Shown one piece after another: positions 1 to 10,686 of a DNA stretch of 64,000 nt (position 1 is the stretch's first letter; each line of letters begins with the position of its first letter). The DNA is from Enterobacter sp. kpr-6 (GTDB taxonomy: Bacteria; Pseudomonadota; Gammaproteobacteria; Enterobacterales; Enterobacteriaceae), in contig NZ_FOYH01000002.1 of assembly GCF_900116015.1 (NCBI RefSeq), positions 62,001-126,000 on the forward strand. Reading direction: 5' to 3'. The notes under the pieces are model-generated. The model was not told where the DNA came from. It worked only from the letters and a program-made list of their open reading frames with translations, and searched no databases. The position numbers and the translations under genes are program-made.

Positions 1-860
1 ATCGCGCGGTGACCGAGGAGATCAAATACTGGGCCAGATGGGTAATGGATCAAACCCACTGCCAGGGATTCCGCCTCGATGCGGTGAAACACATTCCGGC
101 CTGGTTCTATAAAGAGTGGATCGAGCATGTGCAGGAGGTGGCGGACACCCCGCTATTTATCGTGGCGGAATACTGGGCCAACGACGTGGGAAAACTGCAG
201 AACTATATCAATCAGGTGGAAGGCAAAACCATGCTGTTTGATGCCCCGCTGCACATGAAATTTCACGAAGCCTCGCTCCAGGGGCGCGACTATGATATGA
301 GCCAGATCTTTACCGACACGCTGGTGGAAGCCGATCCGTTTCACGCGGTGACGCTGGTTGCCAACCACGATACCCAGCCGCTGCAATCGCTGGAAGCGCC
401 GGTAGAAGCCTGGTTTAAACCGCTGGCTTACGCGCTGATCCTGCTACGGGAAAACGGCGTGCCCTGCGTCTTCTACCCGGATCTCTACGGCGCAAGCTAT
501 GACGATACCGGCGGCGACGGCGAGACCTACCACGTTGATATGCCGGTGATCCACCAGCTCGATCAGTTGATCCTCGCCCGCCAGCGCTTTGCCCACGGCA
601 TTCAGACCCTGTGGTTTGATCACCCCAACTGCATCGCGTTCAGCCGCAGCGGCACCGAAGAGGATCCGGGCTGCGTGGTGGTGCTCTCGAACGGGGATGA
701 CGGTGAAAAAACGCTGACGCTTGGGGAAAATTATGCCAACAAAAACTGGCGTGATTTCCTCGGCAACCGGGAAGAGACGGTCACCACCGACGAGAACGGC
801 GCAGGGGTATTTACCTGTAACGGCGGCAGCGTGAGCGTGTGGATATTAGAAGAGGCGTAA
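1..860 (+). CDS. amyA: Cytoplasmic alpha-amylase AmyA, C-terminal part (5' end outside the window)
   Basis: Glycoside hydrolase family 13 enzyme that cleaves alpha-1,4 links of maltodextrins and glycogen in the cytoplasm. The reading frame is open to the left edge, so a GTG at 9 is internal and not a start. About 285 of the roughly 495 residues expected are present. Visible GH13 motifs are GFRLDAVKH (catalytic Asp), FIVAEYW (acid/base Glu) and VANHDTQ (transition-state Asp), followed by the C-terminal beta domain ending ILEEA. It converges on yedD across a hairpin at 866-899. The assignment is firm because E. coli has amyA next to yedD as well. Confidence 0.93.
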   Translation, partial: RAVTEEIKYWARWVMDQTHCQGFRLDAVKHIPAWFYKEWIEHVQEVADTPLFIVAEYWANDVGKLQNYINQVEGKTMLFDAPLHMKFHEASLQGRDYDMSQIFTDTLVEADPFHAVTLVANHDTQPLQSLEAPVEAWFKPLAYALILLRENGVPCVFYPDLYGASYDDTGGDGETYHVDMPVIHQLDQLILARQRFAHGIQTLWFDHPNCIAFSRSGTEEDPGCVVVLSNGDDGEKTLTLGENYANKNWRDFLGNREETVTTDENGAGVFTCNGGSVSVWILEEA

Positions 861-865
861 AGATA

Positions 866-899
866 ACGCTGAGTGGCGCGTGCTCACTCAGCGTATTTT
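866..899. terminator. Hairpin between convergent amyA and yedD
   Basis: Perfect 9-bp arms at 866-874 and 86-94 of the same line (886-894) enclose an 11-nt loop. A T-run follows on the plus strand, so it fits an intrinsic terminator for amyA and may act for yedD too. Confidence 0.65.
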
Positions 900-1316
900 T
901 CAGGGCAGCATGGAGGGCAGCGGTTTTTTCGTAAGCGCATCGGCGCATTCGGCGGTAGGACGATCCACACGCTTTAAGGTCATCCCGGCGTACTCAAGCT
1001 CATTGCCTTCACGCTCAATCCCGTAGATATCCAGCTCTCGCGTGACGTTATCCAGCGAATCTCCACGCAGCATTAATTTGCCCGGCACGGCGATCACCCG
1101 CTGCCACTGACGGCAATCCAGCGTATCCCCTTCGGCGGTGACAATCAGACTGGCAATCGCTTCCGGGCTGACCAGTTTGCTCTGCGGCCCCGCCGACTGC
1201 CAGTACCCCACCAGCCCCGCCGGTGCCGGGTGTTTCACCACATCCTGATAGTTTTCAACTTGCGCACAACCTGCAAGGAGCAGCAAAGCGCCAGATATTG
1301 CGACTTTTTTCATCAT
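900..1316 (-). CDS. yedD: Lipoprotein YedD
   Basis: Small lipoprotein of 138 residues. The N-terminus has a short basic start, a hydrophobic stretch and the lipobox LLAGC, so the mature protein would begin at the Cys near residue 17 and be lipid-anchored in the envelope. The rest has no catalytic motif I recognise, and the function of the family is not established. It lies tail to tail with amyA and head to head with yedE, as in E. coli. The length matches YedD. Confidence 0.88.
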   Translation of the reverse strand: MMKKVAISGALLLLAGCAQVENYQDVVKHPAPAGLVGYWQSAGPQSKLVSPEAIASLIVTAEGDTLDCRQWQRVIAVPGKLMLRGDSLDNVTRELDIYGIEREGNELEYAGMTLKRVDRPTAECADALTKKPLPSMLP

Positions 1317-1504
1317 TTATTCGGCTCTAAGTGAAAAAAAAGAGTGTGGCATTAAAGCGTTGCCCCTGCCAGCGTTTCACCCTCCGGCCTTAAAATTGAT
1401 CTCTGCCAGCAAATGAACGTTTTGTGCTATGCAAACCGCGCCGCGCGTGTACTATCGCGGTTCATTTTCACTGATAGATCCTTCTGAGTTCAGAGGCTAA
1501 CAAT

Positions 1505-2710
1505 ATGTCATGGCAACACTTCAAGCAGACCTGGTTAATTAAATTCTGGGCACCTGCCCCTGCCGTCATCGCGGCGGGCATCCTCTCCACCTACTATTTT
1601 GGCATCACTGGCACTTTCTGGGCGGTAACCGGCGAATTCACCCGCTGGGGCGGTCAGTTGCTGCAACTGTTTGGCGTCCCTGCCCAGGAGTGGGGGTACT
1701 ACAAACTGATCCACCTCGACGGCACGCCGTTAACCCGTATCGACGGCATGATGATCATCGGCATGTTCGGCGGCTGTCTGGCGGCGGCGCTGTGGGCGAA
1801 TAACGTGAAGCTGCGGATACCCCGTAGCCGGATCCGCATCGCACAGGCGATTATCGGCGGGATCATCGCCGGATTTGGCGCACGCCTGGCGATGGGCTGC
1901 AACCTGGCGGCTTTTTTTACCGGTATTCCACAGTTCTCCCTGCACGCCTGGTTTTTTGCGCTGGCAACCGCTGTCGGCACCTGGTTTGGTGCGCGGGTAA
2001 CGCTACTGCCGCTGTTTCGCATTCCGGTGAAAATGCAAAAAGTCTCCAGCGCCTCGCCGCTGACCCAGGACCCACACCAGGCGCGTCGCCGTTTCCGCCT
2101 GGGAATGCTGGTGTTCATCGGAATGCTGGGCTGGGCCCTACTGACCGCAATGGACAAGCCAAAGCTGGGCCTCGCAATGCTGTTTGGCGTCGGGTTTGGT
2201 TTACTGATTGAACGCGCGCAGATCTGCTTTACCTCGGCTTTCCGCGATATGTGGATCACCGGCCGCACCCATCTGGCGAAAGCCATTCTTTTAGGGATGG
2301 CAGCCAGCGCCATCGGGATTTTCAGCTACGTGCAGCTTGGCGTTGAAGCCAAAATCATGTGGGCAGGCCCGAATGCCGTGATCGGCGGGCTGCTGTTTGG
2401 TTTCGGTATTGTGCTGGCGGGCGGCTGTGAAACCGGCTGGATGTACCGCGCGGTGGAAGGCCAGGTGCACTACTGGTGGGTAGGACTTGGCAACGTTATC
2501 GGCTCTACCCTGCTGGCGTACTGGTGGGACGATCTCGCGCCCGCGCTGGCAACGCAGTGGGACAAAGTAAATCTGCTAAACACCTTCGGTCCACTGGGTG
2601 GCTTGCTGGTGACCTATGCCCTGCTGCTCGTGGCTTTCCTGCTGATGGTGGCCTGGGAAAAACATTTCTTTAAACGCGCGGCGCAGGTCGCTATTAAGGA
2701 GCCAGCATGA
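1505..2710 (+). CDS. yedE: YeeE/YedE-family membrane transporter YedE
   Basis: Polytopic inner-membrane protein of 401 residues with about nine hydrophobic segments. Both halves carry the Cys-containing signatures of the DUF395 (YeeE/YedE) family: GARLAMGCNLAAFF near residue 130 and GGCETGWMYRAVEG near residue 310. Family members move thiosulfate or selenium/sulfur species, and YedE has been linked to selenium metabolism. The stop overlaps the yedF start by 4 nt (ATGA), so the two are translationally coupled. Confidence 0.92.
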   Translation: MSWQHFKQTWLIKFWAPAPAVIAAGILSTYYFGITGTFWAVTGEFTRWGGQLLQLFGVPAQEWGYYKLIHLDGTPLTRIDGMMIIGMFGGCLAAALWANNVKLRIPRSRIRIAQAIIGGIIAGFGARLAMGCNLAAFFTGIPQFSLHAWFFALATAVGTWFGARVTLLPLFRIPVKMQKVSSASPLTQDPHQARRRFRLGMLVFIGMLGWALLTAMDKPKLGLAMLFGVGFGLLIERAQICFTSAFRDMWITGRTHLAKAILLGMAASAIGIFSYVQLGVEAKIMWAGPNAVIGGLLFGFGIVLAGGCETGWMYRAVEGQVHYWWVGLGNVIGSTLLAYWWDDLAPALATQWDKVNLLNTFGPLGGLLVTYALLLVAFLLMVAWEKHFFKRAAQVAIKEPA

Positions 2711-2940
2711 AAGAGATCGTGCCTGATTACCGCCTCGACATGGTCGGCGAACCCTGCCCCTACCCGGCCGTCGCCACGCTCGAAGCGATGCCGCAACTTA
2801 ACAAAGGCGAGATCCTGGAAGTGGTCAGCGACTGCCCGCAGTCGATCAACAACATTCCGCTGGATGCGCAAAATCATGGCTACACCGTGCTGGCTATTCA
2901 GCAGGACGGGCCAACGATTCGCTATTTGATTCAGAAGTAA
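2707..2940 (+). CDS. yedF: TusA-family sulfurtransferase-like protein YedF
   Basis: A 77-residue TusA/SirA-fold protein. The family CPxP motif is present as GEPCPYPAV near residue 17, where the Cys would carry persulfide sulfur or selenium. It is coupled to yedE by a 4-nt overlap, which suggests that it accepts what YedE imports. A perfect hairpin (2951-2975) follows the stop. Confidence 0.92.
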   Translation: MKEIVPDYRLDMVGEPCPYPAVATLEAMPQLNKGEILEVVSDCPQSINNIPLDAQNHGYTVLAIQQDGPTIRYLIQK

Positions 2941-2950
2941 AGAAATGAGG

Positions 2951-2975
2951 TCACTCTGACGCTGCGTCAGAGTGA
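2951..2975. terminator. Hairpin after yedF
   Basis: Arms of 11 bp with a 3-nt loop lie in the convergent gap between yedF and fliE. There is no clear T-run on either side, so it may be only a transcript-end hairpin. Confidence 0.5.
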
Positions 2976-3021
2976 GGGGGCACACGGCGAAGGTGAAACT
3001 TTCCGGTAGTGCCCCAACCTG

Positions 3022-3333
3022 CTACACCTGCATCGACATCACGTCCTGGTAGGCGGCGACCAGTTTGTTACGTACCTGGATGCCCATTTGCAGTGACACC
3101 GAGGATTTTTGCAGATCGGTCATCACGTCATTTAAGCCCACGCCCGGTTCGCCCAGGGTGAATTTTTCGGCCTGAACGCGCGCGGCGTTTTGCGTGTCAC
3201 TGATGCGATCCAGCGCCGCGTGAAGCTGCCCGGCAAAGCTCACCGAAGGCTGACTCTCCACGCTCTGATTCTTTGCAATCCCCGCCGTAGCCTGAAGCTG
3301 GCTGAGGACCCCTTCAATACCTTGTACCGACAT
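3022..3333 (-). CDS. fliE: Flagellar hook-basal body protein FliE
   Basis: FliE (103 residues) sits between the MS ring and the proximal rod and is exported by the flagellar type III apparatus. The C-terminal half ([20 protein letters not shown], then an amphipathic helix ending in VMSMQV) is the conserved family block. It is transcribed alone and divergently from fliF. The 228-bp gap (3334-3561) must hold both promoters, expected to be FlhDC-dependent class 2 promoters. Confidence 0.96.
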   Translation of the reverse strand: MSVQGIEGVLSQLQATAGIAKNQSVESQPSVSFAGQLHAALDRISDTQNAARVQAEKFTLGEPGVGLNDVMTDLQKSSVSLQMGIQVRNKLVAAYQDVMSMQV

Positions 3334-3561
3334 GATTTTTTCCTGGATGATTTGATACCGGGTAAGCCTAACAGCTTGTCAATAAGATAAAGGCGGTAAT
3401 TAGCGATAAAAAACCAGGTTATTTGACGCATAGAAAATCCGGAATCATCAAATAATGGCAGGGCCATCAACATGGAACTTTTGTCGTGTTTGCCGACCCC
3501 GGGAGTCTGTTTTGTTTCACTACACGTATAACGCCGTCCACCCAGAGTTAAGAGGTGCGCA

Positions 3562-5280
3562 ATGAGTGCGACTGCCACGACTGCATCACAAAATAAATCT
3601 CTCGAGTGGATGAACCGCCTGCGTGCGAACCCCAAAATCCCTTTAATGGTGGCGGGCGCTGCGGCGGTTGCCATCATTGTTGCTATGGTGCTGTGGGCAA
3701 AACAGCCCGACTATCGCACGCTCTACAGCAACGTCTCCGATCAGGATGGGGGCGCTATCGTCGCTCAACTGACGCAGATGAACATCCCCTATCGCTTCTC
3801 CGAAACCGGCGGTGCGATTGAAGTCCCGGCCGATAAAGTTCATGAACTGCGTCTGCGCCTCGCCCAGCAGGGTCTGCCAAAAGGCGGCGCGGTGGGCTTT
3901 GAGCTTTTGGATCAGGAAAAATTCGGCATCAGCCAGTTCAGCGAGCAGGTTAACTACCAGCGCGCGCTGGAAGGCGAACTGGCCCGTACTATCGAAACCC
4001 TCGGCCCGGTGAAAAACGCCCGTGTCCACCTGGCGATGCCTAAGCCGTCGCTGTTCGTGCGCGAACAAAAATCCCCGTCTGCTTCCGTGACCGTGAACCT
4101 GGAACCGGGCCGCGCAATGGATGAAGGCCAGATTAGCGCCGTGGTGCACCTGGTTTCCAGCGCCGTTGCCGGTCTGCCGCCGGGTAACGTCACCGTGGTT
4201 GACCAGAGCGGTCGCCTGCTCACCCAGTCCAACACCAGCGGTCGCGATCTGAACGACGCGCAGTTGAAATATGCTGGCGACGTTGAAGGCCGCGTACAGC
4301 GCCGCATCGAAGCGATTCTTTCGCCGATCGTCGGCAACGGTAACGTACACGCGCAGGTCACCGCGCAGATCGATTTCGCTAATAAAGAACAAACCGAAGA
4401 AAACTACCGTCCGAACGGCGATGCGTCGCAGGCGGTTTTACGTTCGCGTCAGTTAAATGAAAGCGAGCAGAGCAACGGAGCCGCCGGTGGCGTGCCGGGC
4501 GCACTCTCTAATCAGCCTGCGCCTTCGAATACCGCACCGATTTCGACGCCTCCGGCGAACAACCCGCAGAATGCTAACGGGCAGAATGCGCAAAACGGTC
4601 AGCAAAATCAGAACGCACAGCAGACCACAACGGCGGCGGCGAGCGGCCCGCGCAATACCACGCGCAACGAAACGACTAACTATGAAGTCGATCGCACCAT
4701 TCGCCACACCAAAATGAACGTCGGCGATGTGCAGCGTCTCTCCGTGGCCGTGGTGGTCAACTACCGCCAGCTCGCTGACGGCAAACCGCTGCCGCTGACT
4801 GCCGAGCAGTTAAAACAGATTGAAGATTTAACCCGTGAAGCGATGGGCTACTCCGAACAGCGCGGCGACACCTTAAACGTGGTCAACTCGCAGTTCAACG
4901 CCACCGACGATGGCGAGCCGGAAATCCCGCTGTGGAAACAGCCATGGGTGATTGAGCAGATGATCGCCGCCGGACGCTGGTTGCTGGTGCTGATCGTGGC
5001 CTTCATCTTGTGGCGTAAAGCGATACGTCCGCACCTGGTGCGCCGTACTGAGCTGCTCAAAGCGCAGGAAGAAGCCCGCGTCGCCAGCCAAACGCAGCAG
5101 GAAGTGGAAGAGTCGGTGGAAGTGCGTCTCTCCAAAGATGAACAGATCCAGCAGCGTCGCGCTAATCAGCGGATGGGTGTCGAAGTCCTCAGTCAGCGCA
5201 TTCGCGAAATGTCAGATAACGATCCGCGCGTCGTGGCGCTGGTCATTCGCCAGTGGATGAGTAACGAAGAACATGAGTAA
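3562..5280 (+). CDS. fliF: Flagellar MS-ring protein FliF
   Basis: FliF (572 residues) builds the MS ring in the inner membrane and houses the export gate. A first membrane helix lies near residues 31-48 and a second near 455-475. Between them are the ring-building modules and a low-complexity Pro/Asn/Gln linker at about 320-370, which here is longer than I recall for E. coli (552 residues in total). The C-terminal tail binds FliG. The start is ATG behind AAGAGGTG. fliG begins 8 nt before its stop, so this is the head of the fliFGHIJK operon. Confidence 0.97.
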   Translation: MSATATTASQNKSLEWMNRLRANPKIPLMVAGAAAVAIIVAMVLWAKQPDYRTLYSNVSDQDGGAIVAQLTQMNIPYRFSETGGAIEVPADKVHELRLRLAQQGLPKGGAVGFELLDQEKFGISQFSEQVNYQRALEGELARTIETLGPVKNARVHLAMPKPSLFVREQKSPSASVTVNLEPGRAMDEGQISAVVHLVSSAVAGLPPGNVTVVDQSGRLLTQSNTSGRDLNDAQLKYAGDVEGRVQRRIEAILSPIVGNGNVHAQVTAQIDFANKEQTEENYRPNGDASQAVLRSRQLNESEQSNGAAGGVPGALSNQPAPSNTAPISTPPANNPQNANGQNAQNGQQNQNAQQTTTAAASGPRNTTRNETTNYEVDRTIRHTKMNVGDVQRLSVAVVVNYRQLADGKPLPLTAEQLKQIEDLTREAMGYSEQRGDTLNVVNSQFNATDDGEPEIPLWKQPWVIEQMIAAGRWLLVLIVAFILWRKAIRPHLVRRTELLKAQEEARVASQTQQEVEESVEVRLSKDEQIQQRRANQRMGVEVLSQRIREMSDNDPRVVALVIRQWMSNEEHE

Positions 5281-6268
5281 CCTTACCGGAACCGAGAAAA
5301 GCGTCATCCTGTTGATGACGATTGGCGAAGACCGCGCTGCCGAAGTGTTTAAGCACCTTTCCCAGCGGGAGGTGCAACACCTGAGTACCGCCATGGCGAG
5401 CGTGCGGCAGATTTCCAATAAACAGTTAACTGATGTATTGCAGGAATTTGAGACGGAAGCGGAACAGTTCGCGGCGCTGAACATCAACGCCAACGACTAC
5501 CTGCGTTCGGTGCTGGTGAAAGCGCTGGGCGAAGAGCGTGCCGCCAGCCTGCTGGAAGACATTCTCGAAACCCGCGATACCACCAGCGGCATCGAAACGC
5601 TCAACTTTATGGAGCCGCAGACCGCCGCCGACCTTATCCGCGACGAGCACCCGCAGATCATCGCGACCATTCTGGTGCACCTCAAGCGCGGTCAGGCTGC
5701 CGACATTCTGGCGCTGTTCGACGAGCGTTTGCGTCACGACGTGATGCTGCGTATTGCCACCTTCGGCGGCGTACAGCCGGCGGCGCTGGCGGAGCTGACC
5801 GAAGTGCTCAACAGCCTGCTGGATGGCCAGAACCTCAAGCGCAGCAAAATGGGCGGCGTGAGAACGGCGGCAGAAATTATCAACCTGATGAAAACGCAGC
5901 AGGAAGAAGCGGTTATTACCGCGGTGCGCGAATTCGACGGCGAACTGGCGCAGAAAATCATCGACGAAATGTTCCTGTTCGAAAACCTGGCGGAAGTGGA
6001 CGATCGCAGTATCCAGCGCCTGTTGCAGGAAGTGGATTCCGAGTCCCTGCTGGTTGCACTGAAAGGGGCCGAAGCGCCGCTGCGCGAGAAGTTCCTGCGC
6101 AACATGTCGCAGCGTGCGGCCGATATCCTGCGCGACGACCTCGCCAACCGTGGCCCGGTCCGTCTGTCTCAGGTGGAAAACGAACAGAAAGCCATTCTGC
6201 TTGTGGTGCGTCGTCTTGCGGAAACCGGCGAGATGGTAATTGGCAGCGGCGAGGATACCTATGTCTAA
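5273..6268 (+). CDS. fliG: Flagellar motor switch protein FliG
   Basis: FliG (331 residues) links the MS ring to the C ring and carries the charged C-terminal helix that interacts with MotA. The N-terminal FliF-binding domain begins [22 protein letters not shown]. The middle domain contains the EHPQ motif ([15 protein letters not shown], near residue 125) and the C-terminal part has the MFLFENL torque region. It overlaps fliF by 8 nt and fliH by 8 nt. Confidence 0.97.
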   Translation: MSNLTGTEKSVILLMTIGEDRAAEVFKHLSQREVQHLSTAMASVRQISNKQLTDVLQEFETEAEQFAALNINANDYLRSVLVKALGEERAASLLEDILETRDTTSGIETLNFMEPQTAADLIRDEHPQIIATILVHLKRGQAADILALFDERLRHDVMLRIATFGGVQPAALAELTEVLNSLLDGQNLKRSKMGGVRTAAEIINLMKTQQEEAVITAVREFDGELAQKIIDEMFLFENLAEVDDRSIQRLLQEVDSESLLVALKGAEAPLREKFLRNMSQRAADILRDDLANRGPVRLSQVENEQKAILLVVRRLAETGEMVIGSGEDTYV

Positions 6269-6968
6269 CGAACTGCCATGGAAAATCTGGAAGCCGGAAG
6301 ATCTGGCGATGCCGATGTCCGAGTTTGTGCCCGCCGATCTTCACGATCAGAACGGCGATGACGCGCCGGTGGTCGATGAGATCTCCGAGGAACAAAAGCG
6401 CCAGCAACAACTGGCGCAGATCCAGATGCAGGCCCATGAGCAGGGATACAACGCAGGCCTGATTGAAGGCCGCAAAATCGGCCAGGAAAAAGGGCTGAAA
6501 GAAGGTTTAGCCCAGGGGCTGGAACAAGGTCTGGCCCAGGCGCAACAGCAACAGGCTCCGCTGCATGACCGTATGCAGCAACTGGTCAGCGAATTCCAGC
6601 ACACGCTGGACGCGCTCGACAGCGTGATCGCCTCGCGCCTGATGCAGATGGCGCTGGAAGCCGCCCGTCAGGTGATTGGCCAGGCGGCCTGTATTGATAA
6701 CACGGCGCTGATTAAACAGATCCAGCAGCTTTTACAGCAGGAGCCGTTGTTCAGCGGTAAGCCGCAGTTGCGCGTTCACCCGGACGATTTGCAACGCGTG
6801 GAAGAGATGCTGGGCGCGACGCTGAGTCTGCACGGCTGGCGTCTGCGCGGCGATCCGACGCTGCACCCCGGCGGCTGCAAAGTCTCCGCCGATGAAGGCG
6901 ATCTTGACGCAAGCGTTGCCACGCGCTGGCAGGAACTGTGCCGCCTGGCGGCACCGGGAGTCGTCTGA
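6261..6968 (+). CDS. fliH: Flagellar export regulator FliH
   Basis: FliH (235 residues) is the negative regulator and stator partner of the export ATPase FliI. A Gln/Glu-rich helical central region contains the repeated GxxxG pattern ([17 protein letters not shown] and onward, residues 67-100), typical of FliH. The ATG at 6261 is preferred over the upstream in-frame start at 6240 because it yields the conserved N-terminus [15 protein letters not shown]. It shares an ATGA junction with fliI. Confidence 0.95.
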   Translation: MSNELPWKIWKPEDLAMPMSEFVPADLHDQNGDDAPVVDEISEEQKRQQQLAQIQMQAHEQGYNAGLIEGRKIGQEKGLKEGLAQGLEQGLAQAQQQQAPLHDRMQQLVSEFQHTLDALDSVIASRLMQMALEAARQVIGQAACIDNTALIKQIQQLLQQEPLFSGKPQLRVHPDDLQRVEEMLGATLSLHGWRLRGDPTLHPGGCKVSADEGDLDASVATRWQELCRLAAPGVV

Positions 6969-8338
6969 TGACCGCACGCCTCACACGCTGGCTTAACACG
7001 CTGGATAATTTCGAAGCCAAAATGACGCAGCTTCCCGCCGTGCGCCGCTACGGGCGTTTGACTCGTGCGACCGGGCTGGTGCTGGAAGCGACCGGGCTGC
7101 AACTGCCGCTCGGCGCGACCTGCGTGATTGAGCGTCAGGATGGCAACGAAACCCGCGAAGTCGAAAGCGAAGTGGTCGGCTTTAACGGACAGCGGCTGTT
7201 TTTGATGCCGCTGGAAGAAGTGGAAGGGATTTTGCCCGGCGCACGCGTGTACGCGCGTAACGCCAGCGGCGATGGCCTGCACAGCGGTAAGCAACTGCCG
7301 CTCGGCCCGGCGCTGCTCGGTCGTGTGCTGGACGGCAGCGGCAAACCGCTGGACGGCCTGCCTGCGCCGGATACCACCGAAACCGGTGCGCTGATCACTC
7401 AGCCTTTTAACCCGCTGCAACGTACCCCGATTGAACACGTGCTGGATACCGGCGTGCGTCCGATCAACGCCCTGCTCACCGTCGGGCGCGGGCAGCGTAT
7501 GGGCCTGTTCGCCGGCTCCGGCGTCGGTAAATCGGTATTGCTGGGCATGATGGCCCGCTACACCCAGGCCGATGTGATTGTGGTCGGGCTTATCGGTGAG
7601 CGTGGCCGCGAAGTTAAAGATTTTATTGAGAACATCTTAGGCGCGGAAGGCCGTGCGCGCTCGGTGGTGATTGCCGCGCCTGCGGACGTCTCTCCCCTGC
7701 TGCGTATGCAGGGTGCCGCTTACGCCACGCGCATTGCGGAAGACTTCCGCGATCGCGGTCAGCACGTTTTGCTGATCATGGACTCCCTGACACGTTACGC
7801 CATGGCCCAGCGTGAAATCGCGCTGGCCATCGGTGAACCGCCTGCCACCAAAGGCTATCCGCCTTCGGTCTTCGCCAAACTTCCGGCGCTGGTGGAACGT
7901 GCGGGCAACGGCATTCACGGCGGCGGTTCGGTGACGGCGTTCTACACCGTTCTGACCGAAGGGGATGACCAGCAGGACCCTATTGCCGACTCGGCGCGCG
8001 CCATCCTTGATGGTCACATTGTGCTTTCACGCCGTCTGGCGGAAGCGGGTCATTACCCGGCGATTGACATTGAAGCGTCCATCAGCCGTGCCATGACCGC
8101 GCTGATAAGCGAAAACCACTATGCCAAAGTACGAAATTTCAAACAGTTGCTGTCGAGCTTCCAGCGCAACCGCGATCTGGTGAGCGTAGGTGCGTATGCA
8201 CGAGGCAGCGACCCGATGCTGGATAAAGCCATCGCATTGTGGCCGCAACTCGAAGCCTATCTGCAGCAGGGCATTTTCGAACGTGCCGGGTGGGAAGAGT
8301 CGATTCAGGCACTGGATATGATCTTCCCGAACGTGTAA
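6968..8338 (+). CDS. fliI: Flagellum-specific ATP synthase FliI
   Basis: FliI (456 residues) is the F1-beta-like hexameric ATPase that energises loading of flagellar export substrates. The Walker A loop is [11 protein letters not shown] (near residue 180), the export ATPase signature [10 protein letters not shown] follows, and Walker B is [12 protein letters not shown]. The start at 6968 overlaps the fliH stop. The longer in-frame start at 6938 would lie inside fliH and has no family support. Confidence 0.97.
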   Translation: MTARLTRWLNTLDNFEAKMTQLPAVRRYGRLTRATGLVLEATGLQLPLGATCVIERQDGNETREVESEVVGFNGQRLFLMPLEEVEGILPGARVYARNASGDGLHSGKQLPLGPALLGRVLDGSGKPLDGLPAPDTTETGALITQPFNPLQRTPIEHVLDTGVRPINALLTVGRGQRMGLFAGSGVGKSVLLGMMARYTQADVIVVGLIGERGREVKDFIENILGAEGRARSVVIAAPADVSPLLRMQGAAYATRIAEDFRDRGQHVLLIMDSLTRYAMAQREIALAIGEPPATKGYPPSVFAKLPALVERAGNGIHGGGSVTAFYTVLTEGDDQQDPIADSARAILDGHIVLSRRLAEAGHYPAIDIEASISRAMTALISENHYAKVRNFKQLLSSFQRNRDLVSVGAYARGSDPMLDKAIALWPQLEAYLQQGIFERAGWEESIQALDMIFPNV

Positions 8339-8356
8339 CGAGAAAGGGGCGAGATG

Positions 8357-8800
8357 ATGGCACAGAACAGTGCGTTAGCGACGCTAAAAGATTTGGCAGA
8401 GAAAGAAGTAGACAGCGCGGCGATAGCCCTGGGCGAGATGCGCCGGGGATGCCAGCAGGCCGAAGAGCAGCTCAAAATGCTGATGGATTATCAGAATGAG
8501 TATCGCAATAACCTGAATCTCGATATGACCCAGGGGATCGGCAGTCAGCGCTGGCAGAACTATCAGCAATTTATTACGACGCTTGAAAAAGCCATCGAAC
8601 AGCACCGCCAGCAGCTTATGCAGTGGACCAATAAAGTTGAGATGGCACTGAAAAGCTGGCGGGAAAAGAAACAACGTTTGCAGGCCTGGCAAACCTTACA
8701 GGACCGGCAATCCGCCGCCACGCTGCTTGCGGAAAACCGTCTTGAACAGAAAAAAATGGATGAATTTGCTCAGCGCGCTTCAATGAGGAAAACCGAATGA
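8357..8800 (+). CDS. fliJ: Flagellar export chaperone FliJ
   Basis: FliJ (147 residues) is a coiled-coil protein that works with FliH and FliI, like a gamma subunit in the ATPase ring. It is almost wholly alpha-helical and rich in Gln, Glu and Lys, with the conserved run [10 protein letters not shown] near residue 45. Two adjacent ATGs exist (8354 and 8357). The second gives the E. coli length. fliK begins 4 nt before the stop. Confidence 0.94.
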   Translation: MAQNSALATLKDLAEKEVDSAAIALGEMRRGCQQAEEQLKMLMDYQNEYRNNLNLDMTQGIGSQRWQNYQQFITTLEKAIEQHRQQLMQWTNKVEMALKSWREKKQRLQAWQTLQDRQSAATLLAENRLEQKKMDEFAQRASMRKTE

Positions 8801-10062
8801 TCTCTTTACCAAAACTGATAACGACAGATGCAGAGGCCCCCGCTTCCGGCCTGATGGCAGGTAAAGCGGACACCAGCGCGCAGGATTTTCTGTCGCTGCT
8901 TTCCGGCGCGATGGCAGGCACCACGGCTCAGGGTGAAGGCGATACGCTGACCCTGGCCGATTTGCAGGCGGCGGGTGGAAAGTTAACCAAAGGGTTGCTC
9001 GCCAAAGACGCTGATGTGGCGCAACCGCGCAGCGTTGCCGCCCAGCTTGCCGATATTCTTGGTCGTCAAAGCGCTAAAGCCGATCTGAAAACCGATGCCC
9101 AGGCCGAAGAGACCGCTCAGGATCAGGCGCTCAACCCGCTGCTCACCACCGGGCTGAAAAATGACACACTGGCGATACTCAGCAAAGCGGCGAAAGCCGA
9201 TGATGACGAGTCAACCACGCTTAATGAAGAAGAATTAGCCGGGCTGAATGCGTTGATGGCCATGTTGCCGCATCAGCAAAACGCCATCGTTGCGCCGACC
9301 ACCAGCACCGCTTTGACGGCCAGCGCGACGCAGGGGATTAACCTGACGCCGACGGTCAAAGGCGCGGATGCCGCGTTAACCTCCTCCGATGTGAAAGGGG
9401 ATAAAGGCCAGAGCGCCACCGCCGCTAAAGGTGAGCAGACCGCCCTGAACAGCCAGTTGCAGAGTGCTGACAACGGGCAACAGACTGCGGTGCAGCCCTC
9501 TGCCAGCGCAGTGAAAGCCGATGAACACGCGGCGATTCAGGCAATTAATACCACCGTCAGCGCCGCGCCTGCGGTGAGCACGGCCGCCCCCGCGCAGGCC
9601 AGCGCTCCCGTTGCCGCACCGGTGATCAGCGCCCCGCTGGGTAGCCACGAGTGGCAGCAGACCATCAGCCAGAACATCACTATGTTTACCCGTCAGGGCA
9701 AGCAAAGCGCTGAACTGCGTCTGCATCCGGAAGATCTGGGCCAGGTGCAAATCAGTCTTAAGATTGATGATAACCAGGCGCAGTTGCAGATGGTTTCTCC
9801 GCACAGCCATGTTCGCGCTGCACTTGAAGCTGCCCTGCCGGTTCTGCGTACCAACCTCGCGGAAAGCGGGATTGAACTGAGCCAGAGCAGCATCAGCAGC
9901 GAAAGTTTCGCCGGTCAGCAACAGTCCTCATCCCAGCAGCAGCAGGCTTCCCGCAGCGGTGGACGTGAGATTTTTGGTGCCGATGATGACGAATCCATCG
10001 CGGTACCCGCCAGCCTGCAATCGGCTTCCCGCGGTAATAACGCCGTGGATATCTTTGCCTGA
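8797..10062 (+). CDS. fliK: Flagellar hook-length control protein FliK
   Basis: FliK (421 residues) acts as the molecular ruler for hook length and triggers the export-specificity switch through FlhB. The N-terminal two thirds are Ala/Thr/Gln-rich low complexity, the exported ruler part. The conserved C-terminal domain starts near residue 285 and holds [19 protein letters not shown]. At 421 residues it is longer than the E. coli protein (about 375), with the extra length in the variable region. It is the last gene of the fliF operon. Confidence 0.93.
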   Translation: MISLPKLITTDAEAPASGLMAGKADTSAQDFLSLLSGAMAGTTAQGEGDTLTLADLQAAGGKLTKGLLAKDADVAQPRSVAAQLADILGRQSAKADLKTDAQAEETAQDQALNPLLTTGLKNDTLAILSKAAKADDDESTTLNEEELAGLNALMAMLPHQQNAIVAPTTSTALTASATQGINLTPTVKGADAALTSSDVKGDKGQSATAAKGEQTALNSQLQSADNGQQTAVQPSASAVKADEHAAIQAINTTVSAAPAVSTAAPAQASAPVAAPVISAPLGSHEWQQTISQNITMFTRQGKQSAELRLHPEDLGQVQISLKIDDNQAQLQMVSPHSHVRAALEAALPVLRTNLAESGIELSQSSISSESFAGQQQSSSQQQQASRSGGREIFGADDDESIAVPASLQSASRGNNAVDIFA

Positions 10063-10095
10063 TAGCCTCATCGACGTGCAGGCAACGTGAAGGAT

Positions 10096-10135
10096 GACGG
10101 GGATAAACGGAAAAGGTAGCGTGATTATCCCCGTC
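10096..10135. terminator. Inverted repeat in the fliK-fliL gap
   Basis: Exact 11-bp arms (10096-10106 and 10125-10135, each containing CGGGGATAA or its complement) flank an 18-nt loop in the 149-bp gap. It sits between the fliK stop and the fliL operon. It could end the first transcript or be an operator for the second. There is no T-run. A degenerate third copy of the arm occurs near 10161-10171. Confidence 0.4.
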
Positions 10136-10211
10136 TATTCCGCCCTTTGACGGACGCAGGACACGGGATAATCATTGCATCAGCAGTACCGAAACAGGAA
10201 GCTTGTAACAG

Positions 10212-10682
10212 ATGACTGACTCCGCCATTCCCAAAAAAAGTAAGCGTGCAATCTGGATCCCGCTGTTGGTGTTGATCACCCTTGCAGCCTGCGCGACCGC
10301 TGGCTACAGCTACTGGCGTATGCAGCAGCATCCGGCAGATGCCAGCGCCAAAGAAGAGGCTCCACCGCCGCCTGCACCGGTTTTCTTTGCGCTTGATACG
10401 TTTACCGTAAATCTGGGCGATGCCGATCGTGTGCTGTATGTGGGCATTACGCTGCGCCTGAAAGATGATGCCACCCGCGCGCGTCTGAGTGAATATTTGC
10501 CGGAAGTGCGCAGTCGTTTACTGCTGCTTCTCTCGCGCCAGGATGCCACTCAACTGGCAACCGACGATGGTAAACAGAAGTTAGTTGCCTCGATTAAAGA
10601 GACGCTTTCTCCGCCGTTAGTCGCCGGGCAACCGAAGCAGGAAGTGACTGACGTTCTTTATACAGCTTTCATTCTGCGGTAA
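10212..10682 (+). CDS. fliL: Flagellar basal body-associated protein FliL
   Basis: FliL (156 residues) is a single-pass inner-membrane protein that associates with stators and the MS ring. A basic N-terminus is followed by one membrane helix (about residues 13-36), an Ala/Pro-rich spacer ([12 protein letters not shown]), and the periplasmic stomatin-like domain with [20 protein letters not shown]. It starts the fliLMNOPQR operon and sits 4 nt upstream of fliM. Confidence 0.95.
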   Translation: MTDSAIPKKSKRAIWIPLLVLITLAACATAGYSYWRMQQHPADASAKEEAPPPPAPVFFALDTFTVNLGDADRVLYVGITLRLKDDATRARLSEYLPEVRSRLLLLLSRQDATQLATDDGKQKLVASIKETLSPPLVAGQPKQEVTDVLYTAFILR

Positions 10683-10686
10683 AGAC

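Noticed and set aside
3643..4392. Long minus-strand open frames inside fliF and other fli genes
   Set aside because: They lie opposite well-conserved coding sequence, have no start signals and no family match. GC-rich genes often give such shadow frames.
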